Of a DNA stretch of 9,574 nt, positions 1 through 5,278 are shown one piece after another (positions within the stretch are counted from its first letter, which is position 1; each line of letters opens with the position of its first letter). The DNA lies in assembly GCA_964416315.1 (NCBI GenBank), contig CAYQDR010000159.1:1-9574 (forward strand), read 5' to 3'. The position numbers were made by a program, and so were the translations under genes. The notes below the pieces were generated by a model. The model saw nothing but the letters and a program-made list of their open reading frames with translations. It made no database searches and was not told the DNA's origin. The DNA is from CAYQDR01 sp964416315 (GTDB lineage Bacteria > Methylomirabilota > Methylomirabilia > Rokubacteriales > DASRDR01).

Positions 1-1
1 T

Positions 2-331
2 CATCTCAGCCCCCGCCTCCAGCCTGGGGGCCGTACAGATTCTGGTGAAGAGCGGCCTTTTCAAACACCCGCATTCCGAGGGCTCCGGTTACAGATTCTG
101 GCGCAGAGCGGTTTTTCCTACGGCGAGTACTGGAACGACTCCGGACACGACCTGGCGGACTTCGTCCTCGGGTATCTTGGCCCAGGGCTGGCCCGCGCCG
201 TCGGAGACGCGGCGAGCATCACCCTTCGAGTCACCAGTTCGGGTCTGGTCCAGGCAGAGCTGACGGTGCGGCCGGGCGCGACGCACATCACCGTCAGGGG
301 GCTCAGGCGACTTCTAGCACTTCGACGGTGA
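2..331 (+). pseudogene. Possible 3' remnant of a plus-strand gene, 5' end replaced or off-window
   Basis: A plus-strand frame is open from the window edge to a TGA at 329-331 (109 codons) and contains no ATG. Its last 70 or so codons favour G or C in the third position and read like a folded protein, with segments such as YWNDSGHDLADFVLGYLG and an alternating beta-type stretch near ITLRV and ELTVRP. The first 35 or so codons pass through the two IS-end-like repeats in unrelated frames and do not look like native protein. The simplest reading is a gene tail whose 5' part was replaced by mobile-element sequence. A partial intact gene running in from the left is the alternative. No family was recognised. 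The frame converges with, and overlaps by 29 bases, the minus-strand HNH-like gene. It may also be a chance open frame in GC-rich DNA. Confidence 0.3.
33..118. repeat. Pair of imperfect direct repeats, IS-end-like
   Basis: Two copies of a roughly 30-base unit lie 56 bases apart. The first runs from 33 to 62 and the second from 89 to 118. Both share the core ACAGATTCTGG, followed by a conserved AGAGCGG and a pyrimidine/T-rich tail. Spaced imperfect copies of a transposase-binding unit are typical of the ends of some insertion sequences, such as the IS21 family, but no transposase is in the window and the element boundary cannot be fixed. The two copies fall in different reading frames of the neighbouring open frame, so they are unlikely to be coding repeats. 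Confidence 0.5.
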
Positions 332-542
332 GCCCGTCCTCCCACAAGTTCCTGCCGCAGGTCAGACACACGGCGAGAAGATCCCCGCTCCTTCCGTGAC
401 GATGGACTTCCCAAGACCCCGGCCTGAGGCCATGGGGGCACCGTTGCCCCGGCGGATGATGGTCACACACCCTCATCTCGCACTGGCACCGACCGCCTGC
501 TTGGCGGTACAGGGTGGATCGAGCTTCCTCGGAGAGCCGCAT
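303..542 (-). CDS. HNH-like Cys-rich mini-protein, copy 1
   Basis: Predicted 79-residue protein. It carries an HNH/McrA-like zinc-finger layout: a C-x-C at residues 19 and 21, further Cys at 26 and 35, a W-E-V-H block at 44-47, and a terminal C-x2-C at 59 and 62. Usual HNH nucleases end in a Cys-x2-Cys-His type motif. Here the residue after the last Cys is Gly (CLTCGRN), and a four-residue segment before it is missing relative to the neighbouring copy, so nuclease activity is doubtful. The ATG at 540-542 was chosen because it aligns with the paralogue's N-terminus. It begins 11 bases after the paralogue's stop, suggesting co-transcription and translational coupling. The last residues (VEVLEVA) differ from the paralogue. 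The role is unknown; it may be a DNA-binding or inactivated HNH protein. Confidence 0.6.
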   Translation of the reverse strand: MRLSEEARSTLYRQAGGRCQCEMRVCDHHPPGQRCPHGLRPGSWEVHRHGRSGDLLAVCLTCGRNLWEDGLTVEVLEVA

Positions 543-760
543 GCCTCTGCCGGTTACCCTCTCCGATAGGCTCGCGTGTTCTTGTAGCAGGTTGCGCACA
601 TTGCGACGAGATTCCCCACGGTGTCCGGCCCGCGCGCTCTCTGGCGATGCGCTTCCCAAAACCCCGGCTTGAGCCCATGGGGGCACCGCCGCCCAGGCGG
701 ATGATGGTCACACACCCTCATCTCGCACTCGCATTGACCGCCGGCTCGGCGGTACAGGGC
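403..760. repeat. Tandem gene duplication (about 245-base period)
   Basis: The segment about 403-520 recurs at about 650-765 with high identity at the DNA level, including the stretch that begins GGCGGATGATGGTCACACAC. This is the duplication that produced the two HNH-like genes. Sequence between and outside the copies is divergent, so the duplication is not brand new, but the core is much better conserved than the ends. Confidence 0.75.
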
Positions 761-790
761 GCTCCGCGTTTCCACGGTCAGAGCCGCCAC
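554..790 (-). CDS. HNH-like Cys-rich mini-protein, copy 2
   Basis: Predicted 78-residue protein, a clear paralogue of the gene just downstream. The two are nearly identical from the LYR..GG segment through the CEMRVCDHHPPG block to the W-E-x-H motif. Putative zinc ligands are Cys20, Cys22, Cys27, Cys36, Cys65 and Cys68. W45-E46-x-H48 and the N60-L-V-A-M-C segment match the central His and Asn of an HNH beta-beta-alpha fold. The final His of a standard HNH motif is replaced by Tyr (CATCYKN). The start is a GTG at 788-790 with only a weak Shine-Dalgarno; it aligns within one residue of the paralogue's ATG. This copy is upstream in the pair and keeps a complete loop before the last Cys pair, so it is closer to the family form. 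A stand-alone HNH nuclease would normally be longer. Confidence 0.65.
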   Translation of the reverse strand: MAALTVETRSALYRRAGGQCECEMRVCDHHPPGRRCPHGLKPGFWEAHRQRARGPDTVGNLVAMCATCYKNTRAYRRG

Positions 791-832
791 CGCTTCAGAA
801 TCAGGCCCCGAGGGACGCTACGGCAATCGGGT

Positions 833-874
833 AAATCCCGGATGGGACGGCGAGGAAATCCCGAATGGGACGGC
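833..874. repeat. Pair of 19-base direct repeats downstream of dnaE2
   Basis: The unit AAATCCCGRATGGGACGGC occurs at 833-851 and 856-874 with one mismatch and a 23-base period. It begins just 3' of the dnaE2 stop codon, in the 86-base gap before the HNH-like pair. Tandem 19-20 base units like this are typical of transposase-binding sites at IS ends, but no transposase is visible. The gap otherwise holds no recognised terminator. Confidence 0.6.
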
Positions 875-876
875 AT

Positions 877-3800
877 TCAGTGGAAGTCGCGGGAGGGGAC
901 GCGGGCGGAGAGCGGCGGAAGCGACCGGACCGCCGTCGCCCGGACTGCCGTCACGCCGTCCTCGCGCTGGAGGATGCCGTCCACCACGACGAACGGCTCG
1001 TGGACGATCGCGGCGCGATCGCGCTCGAACAGCCAGGGGCGGACGATCGCGTTCGCGATCCCGGTCTCGTCCTCGAGCGAGAGGAAGACGAAGCCCTTCG
1101 CCGTCCCCGGGCGCTGGCGGACGATGACGCTCCCGGCCACCCGGACGCGCCGGCCGTGCGCGAGCGCTGACAGCCCCGCCGCCGGCGTCACCCCGAGCCA
1201 CTCGAGCTGCCGCCGGCGGAGCGCCATGGGATGGGGGCCGACCGTGAGGTCGGTCCCCCGGTAGTCGGCCACCAGGCGCTCGACCACCGTCATCTCCCGG
1301 AGCGGCGAGCGCTCGCGCTCTGGCGCCCGGCCCATCCAGAGCGGCCCCGGCGGCCGCGCGGCGCGCTCGGCCTCCCAGAGCGCCCCCCGCCGCGTCAACC
1401 CGAGCGGGGCGAGCGCTCCGATCTCGGCGAGCGTCACGAGCTCCTCCCGCGTGAGCCCCGCCCGCGCCGCGAGGTCGTCCACCGAGGCGAACGGGCGCTC
1501 CCGTCGCGCCGCGACGAGGCGCTCCGCGGCCGCCTCCCGGAGGCCCTTCACCGTCATGAGCCCGAGCCGGACAGCGCTCCCCTCGACCGTCGAGCGCCAC
1601 TCCGAGCGCCGGACGTCCACGGGGCGGACCTCGAGGCCGTGGCGCTGCGCGTCCTTGACGAGCGTTGCCGGGTGGTAGAAGCCCATCGGCTGGTTGTTCA
1701 GCAGCGCCGCGGAGAACTCGGCCGGGTGGTGGACCCGGAGGTACGCGCTCGCGTAGGCCAGGAGCGCGAAGCTGGCGGCGTGCGCCTCCGGAAAACCATA
1801 CTCCGCGAACGAGGTGATCGCGCGCACGATCGCCTCGCCGGCCTCGCCCGTGATCCCGTTCCGCGCGATCCCGGCGCGGAGCTTCACCTCGACCGCCCGC
1901 ATCCGCGCCTCGGAGCGCCGGAAGCCCATCGCGCGGCGGAGCTCCTCGGCCTCCCCGCCCGTGAAGCCCGCCGCGACCATCGCCATCCGGAGGAGCTGCT
2001 CCTGGAAGAGCGGGACGCCGAGCGTGCGTTTCAAGATCGACTCGAGCGCGGGATGGGGGTAGGTGACGGGCTCCCGCCCCGCCCTGCGCGCGAGGTAGGG
2101 GTGAACCATCTGCCCGACGATCGGTCCGGGCCGGATGATCCCCACCTCGACGACGAGGTCGTAGAAGCAGCGCGGCTTCAAGCGCGGGAGGGTCGCCATC
2201 TGGGCCCGGCTCTCGACCTGGAAGACCCCGACCGTGTCGGCCGCCTGGAGGGCCGCGTAGACCGCCGGGTCGTCCGGCGGGAGATGGGCGAGATCCACCT
2301 CGCGGCCGGCCGCGCGGCACATCACGAGCGCGTCCTCGAGGACGGCCATCATCCCGAGGCCCAGGAGGTCCACCTTCACGATCCCGAGGTCGGCTGAGTC
2401 GTCCTTGTCCCACTGGACGACGACGCGCCCCGGCATCGTCGCCGGCTCGAGCGGCACGATCGCGTCGAGCCGCCCGGCGCAGAGGACCATCCCGCCCGAG
2501 TGCTGGCCCAGATGGCGCGGCAGCCCCTGGAGGGCCGCCCAGAGCTCGGCGAAGCGGCGGACCCGCGGGTGCCCGGGGTCGAGCCCCGCGGCCCGGAGGT
2601 GGCGCCCCGGCGTGTCACCGGGGTCCCGGTACTCCCAGTCGGGGACGACCCGCGCGAGGCGGTCGAGGATCTCCGGCGGGAACCCGAGCACCTTCCCGAC
2701 CTCGCGCGCGGCGCGCCGGGGCTGGTAGGTGATGACGTTGGCCGTCATCCCGGCGCCCGCCGGCCCGTAGCGCTGATAGACGTACTGGATGACGGCCTCC
2801 CGCCGGTCGCCCGAGGGGAGGTCGAGGTCGATGTCCGGCCACTCGTGGCGCTCCTCGGAGAGGAAGCGCTCGAAGAGGAGGTCCATCCCGATCGGATCCA
2901 CCGCGGTGATCCCGAGGCTGTAGCAGACGGCGCTGTTTGCCGCCGAGCCCCGGCCCTGGACGAGGATCCCCCGCGCGCGGCACTCCCGGACGATGTCCCA
3001 GACGATGAGGAAGTAGCCGGCGAGATCGAGCTTCTCGATCAGGGCCAGCTCGCGGGCGAGCTGGATGCTCACCCGCTCGGTCACGGGCCGGTAGCGCTCG
3101 CGGGCCCCCGCCTCGACGAGCGCGCGGAGGTAGGCGCTCGGAGACCCGCCGCCGGGGACCGGGAAGTCGGGGAAGCGGTAGCCGAGGTCCTTCAGGGTGA
3201 ACGCACAGCGCTCCGCCAGCTCGACGGCGGCCGTGACCGCGGCGGGTTGATCGGCGAAGCGCCGCGCCATCTCGTCGGGGGGCTTCAGCCAGCGCTCGGC
3301 ATTCGGATCGAGGCGCCGCCCGGCGGCATCCAGCGTGGTCTTGAGCCGGACGGCTGTCAGGACGTCGAGGACCGGGCGCTCGGCCGGCGTCGCGTAGCGC
3401 ACGCCGTTCGTCGCGAGACAGGGAAGGTGCAGACTCTCGGCCAGCTCGGCGAGGCGGCGCGTCCGGACCTCGTCCGCGCGCGTCGCATGCCGCTGGAGCT
3501 CGACGTAGACCGACCCCCGGCCGAAGAGGCCGACGAGCCGCGCGAGCGTCGCCCGCGCCGCGTCGCGGCGGCCCGCCACGAGGTCAGCCGCGAGCGGGCC
3601 GTCGGCGCCGCCCGTGAGGCAGACGAGTCCCTCGGTTTCCCCCTCGAGATCGTCGAGCGTCGCGCGGGCCTGCCCTTTCGGCGCCCGCGCCTTCACCTGC
3701 GTGATCAGGCGGCAGAGCCGGCGGTACCCCTCCTGCGACTCCACGAGCAGCGGGAGTCGCGACCCGTCGGCGAGGGTGAGCGCGGCCCCGACGAGCGGGC

Positions 3801-3978
3801 GGACGCCCAGGTCGGTCGCCGCCCGGTAGAAGCGCGGGGCGCCGTAGACGCCGTCGGCGTCGAGGAGGGCGAGGGCGGGGTAGCCGAGCTCGGCCGCCCG
3901 CTCGGCAAGCCGCTCGGGGAGGGAGGCGGCTTCGAGGAAGCTGAAGGCGCTCTGGGTGTGAAGCTCGACGTACTTCAC
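877..3978 (-). CDS. dnaE2: Error-prone DNA polymerase DnaE2 (C-family)
   Basis: Translesion polymerase of the C family (1033 residues; family usually about 1,000-1,100) that takes part in SOS mutagenesis, normally with ImuA/ImuB. The order is an N-terminal PHP domain (about 1-220), the palm with PDIDLD (381-386) and the third Asp in VKVDLLGLG (D537), GRGSAANSAVCYSLGIT (342-358), the DnaE2-typical LFQEQLLRMAMVAAGF and EAHAASFALLAYASAYL blocks, a helix-hairpin-helix-like region, and a C-terminal OB fold (VRVAGSVIVRQRPGTAKGF). The PHP motif I reads HTQS rather than HxH and motif II has DAD in place of D-H, so the PHP site is probably inactive. The start is GTG, which places KYVELH at the family's usual N-terminus; the Shine-Dalgarno is weak (GAGG). 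No imuA, imuB or lexA is nearby. It is far more GC-rich than the adjacent nuclease gene. Confidence 0.95.
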   Translation of the reverse strand: MKYVELHTQSAFSFLEAASLPERLAERAAELGYPALALLDADGVYGAPRFYRAATDLGVRPLVGAALTLADGSRLPLLVESQEGYRRLCRLITQVKARAPKGQARATLDDLEGETEGLVCLTGGADGPLAADLVAGRRDAARATLARLVGLFGRGSVYVELQRHATRADEVRTRRLAELAESLHLPCLATNGVRYATPAERPVLDVLTAVRLKTTLDAAGRRLDPNAERWLKPPDEMARRFADQPAAVTAAVELAERCAFTLKDLGYRFPDFPVPGGGSPSAYLRALVEAGARERYRPVTERVSIQLARELALIEKLDLAGYFLIVWDIVRECRARGILVQGRGSAANSAVCYSLGITAVDPIGMDLLFERFLSEERHEWPDIDLDLPSGDRREAVIQYVYQRYGPAGAGMTANVITYQPRRAAREVGKVLGFPPEILDRLARVVPDWEYRDPGDTPGRHLRAAGLDPGHPRVRRFAELWAALQGLPRHLGQHSGGMVLCAGRLDAIVPLEPATMPGRVVVQWDKDDSADLGIVKVDLLGLGMMAVLEDALVMCRAAGREVDLAHLPPDDPAVYAALQAADTVGVFQVESRAQMATLPRLKPRCFYDLVVEVGIIRPGPIVGQMVHPYLARRAGREPVTYPHPALESILKRTLGVPLFQEQLLRMAMVAAGFTGGEAEELRRAMGFRRSEARMRAVEVKLRAGIARNGITGEAGEAIVRAITSFAEYGFPEAHAASFALLAYASAYLRVHHPAEFSAALLNNQPMGFYHPATLVKDAQRHGLEVRPVDVRRSEWRSTVEGSAVRLGLMTVKGLREAAAERLVAARRERPFASVDDLAARAGLTREELVTLAEIGALAPLGLTRRGALWEAERAARPPGPLWMGRAPERERSPLREMTVVERLVADYRGTDLTVGPHPMALRRRQLEWLGVTPAAGLSALAHGRRVRVAGSVIVRQRPGTAKGFVFLSLEDETGIANAIVRPWLFERDRAAIVHEPFVVVDGILQREDGVTAVRATAVRSLPPLSARVPSRDFH

Positions 3979-4097
3979 AGATGACGAGGCCTCAAGGGCG
4001 GCTTGGCTGGTGAATTGGGGAGGGGATTCACGTGGGCAGGTGGCTAAGTGCCTGACAGCAGAGGGCCTGAGCGTTACCCCTATGAATACAATATTGG
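3979..4097 (-). promoter_or_regulatory. Gap upstream of dnaE2 with a 6-bp dyad (4010-4031)
   Basis: This 119-base gap separates the upstream nuclease gene from dnaE2. It contains the perfect dyad GTGAAT-N10-ATTCAC at 4010-4031, beginning 32 bases upstream of the dnaE2 start. The size and position suit a repressor operator, and DnaE2 genes are usually LexA-controlled, but this sequence does not match a LexA box that I can name. A small AT-rich island at 4083-4097 directly follows the nuclease stop. No convincing -35/-10 pair or Rho-independent terminator was seen, so read-through from the upstream operon is possible. Confidence 0.3.
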
Positions 4098-4937
4098 CTA
4101 GGCCGCCCCTTGGCCCCTCTGTTTCACATGCCAGTCCAAGAACCGCTTTACGGTGCCTTCCGAAATGGCACGGGGGCAGTCCACGGGTAGCCCCAATTCC
4201 TCGCGCACTCGTTTGGCCAGGCTTTCGTGCCCGTACGGGTATAGTTGCCAGCCGAACAGAAGCGTGAACCCCCCTCGTTGCCGAACTTGCTCGACGTAGC
4301 TCTTGGCTGCCATTCGCATGATGAACAGCGGTCTGACACCGAGAACCTCACACATCTCCAGCTTGATCGTGAGCTCCTCCTGCTCGATGTAGCCGAGCCC
4401 ATTCTTGATCTCTGCCCCGTACACCACCTTATCCCGTTCGTATAGTCGATCCAGGTCGTGCCCAGTTTTCGTCCACTCTCTCCCGGCGTACGCCCGCACG
4501 TCTTGCGCGCTGGGAAAGAAGCCGACCCGAGCGAGCGCAGCATCGAATAGCAGTTCCGCGTGAAGACCAAGTGCCCTGGTGAGTTCTGGTCGCGAGAACT
4601 CTTGAATGAGTTCGCGAATTCGCAACGCTTGACGACGCCAATAGCGAAGCGTGGGCGACCAATAGAAGCGGACCTCTTCTCCGCCTCCCTCAACTTCGAG
4701 CGGAAGCGTCTCGGACCTCACCTTCTTCTCCGTCGCCAGCTCGTTCACAGCCTTCGTCGTAATCCAGTGGAAGAAGCGCTTCTCGAAGAGCACCGCGAGC
4801 TGCCGGCCGTAAAAGACCCTCTCCCGGTGCTCATCGAACCACCGGACCAGCACATCCTTGGCCTCGTCAACCTTAGTGTCTCGAGGCCAGCGTTCGGCGT
4901 CGGGCTCGTACCAGCTCTCATCCACCAACTCGCTCAC
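4098..4937 (-). CDS. Predicted winged-helix plus PD-(D/E)XK nuclease-like protein
   Basis: Unnamed 279-residue protein, last gene of the hsdR operon. Residues about 23-75 look like a winged helix-turn-helix (DEAKDVLVRWF...ITTKAVNELATEKKV). Residues about 120-215 show a restriction-endonuclease-fold pattern: a helix with E128 (LHAELLFDAALARVGF), D161/D163 in GHDLDRLY, then E176-I-K178 in VYGAEIKNG, followed by a helix and the strand RPLFIMR. That E...D...ExK arrangement is the PD-(D/E)XK catalytic layout found in Mrr, NERD and resolvase-type nucleases. The GTG start overlaps the metallopeptidase stop as GTGA, so the two are translationally coupled. The gene looks less GC-rich than dnaE2, which hints at transfer. 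It may bind DNA through the winged helix and cut it; a structural, non-cutting role is the alternative. The exact family was not recognised. Confidence 0.75.
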   Translation of the reverse strand: MSELVDESWYEPDAERWPRDTKVDEAKDVLVRWFDEHRERVFYGRQLAVLFEKRFFHWITTKAVNELATEKKVRSETLPLEVEGGGEEVRFYWSPTLRYWRRQALRIRELIQEFSRPELTRALGLHAELLFDAALARVGFFPSAQDVRAYAGREWTKTGHDLDRLYERDKVVYGAEIKNGLGYIEQEELTIKLEMCEVLGVRPLFIMRMAAKSYVEQVRQRGGFTLLFGWQLYPYGHESLAKRVREELGLPVDCPRAISEGTVKRFLDWHVKQRGQGAA

Positions 4938-5278
4938 CGGTCTGCGTCAGAAGAGCACATTCGACCGATCCGGCTCTGACCTTCCCATCCCGGCACGTAG
5001 GCGGTCATCAGGCTCTTGAACAGCTTCCCGTGGTTGGGGACGAGGAGGTGGAGCAGCTCGTGGACGATGACGACCTCCTGAAATGCCAGGTCCTCCGCGA
5101 GCAAGTCACGACTGAAGCAGAGCCGGCCCGCGCTCGAGCAGGACGCCCACTTCGTCGTCATCCGTTGGACCTGTACACGCCTCGGCCGCACGCCGATCCT
5201 CGATGCCCAGTCGTCTACTCCCGCCTTGAAGGCGGCAGCCCTCCGTACCGATGGACGACCGTCTGCCGACGCTCTCAC
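4934..5278 (-). CDS. Short YgjP/DUF45-type (M48-like) zinc metallopeptidase
   Basis: Predicted 114-residue cytoplasmic protein. It carries the H73-E-L-L-H77 zinc-protease motif, followed by N82-H83 and a hydrophobic block, PNHGKLFKSLM. Upstream is the K43-W44-A-S46-C47 segment typical of the YgjP/DUF45 (WLM/SprT-like) group, and the C-terminal VPGWE is also characteristic. YgjP-like proteins are commonly encoded beside type I restriction hsdR genes; the role there is not well established. The protein is short compared with the roughly 160-240 residues of free-standing YgjP proteins but matches the compact form seen in restriction loci. The start is GTG and overlaps the hsdR stop as GTGA. Its own stop overlaps the next gene's start in the same way, so all three are one transcription and translation unit. 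Function is inferred by context. Confidence 0.85.
   Translation of the reverse strand: MRASADGRPSVRRAAAFKAGVDDWASRIGVRPRRVQVQRMTTKWASCSSAGRLCFSRDLLAEDLAFQEVVIVHELLHLLVPNHGKLFKSLMTAYVPGWEGQSRIGRMCSSDADR

Noticed and set aside
118..441. Minus-strand frame resembling the upstream part of the HNH-like copies
   Set aside because: Similar N-terminal residues arise from the tandem DNA duplication read in a non-coding frame; the Cys-ligand frames are the real ones.
33..874. Repeats as a CRISPR array
   Set aside because: Only two copies of each unit, different units at each site, and no regular 30-40 base spacers or cas genes.
1231..2397. Plus-strand open frame (about 388 codons)
   Set aside because: Also antisense to dnaE2, with Arg-, Glu- and Pro-rich low-complexity translation.
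818..2413. Minus-strand open frame (about 531 codons) in another frame of dnaE2
   Set aside because: Gly-, Arg- and Pro-rich translation produced by frame-shifted GC-rich codons; dnaE2 in the other frame is intact, so there is no frameshift to explain.
2500..3984. Long plus-strand open frame (about 494 codons)
   Set aside because: Antisense shadow of dnaE2 in GC-rich DNA; composition is biased and no domain is visible.
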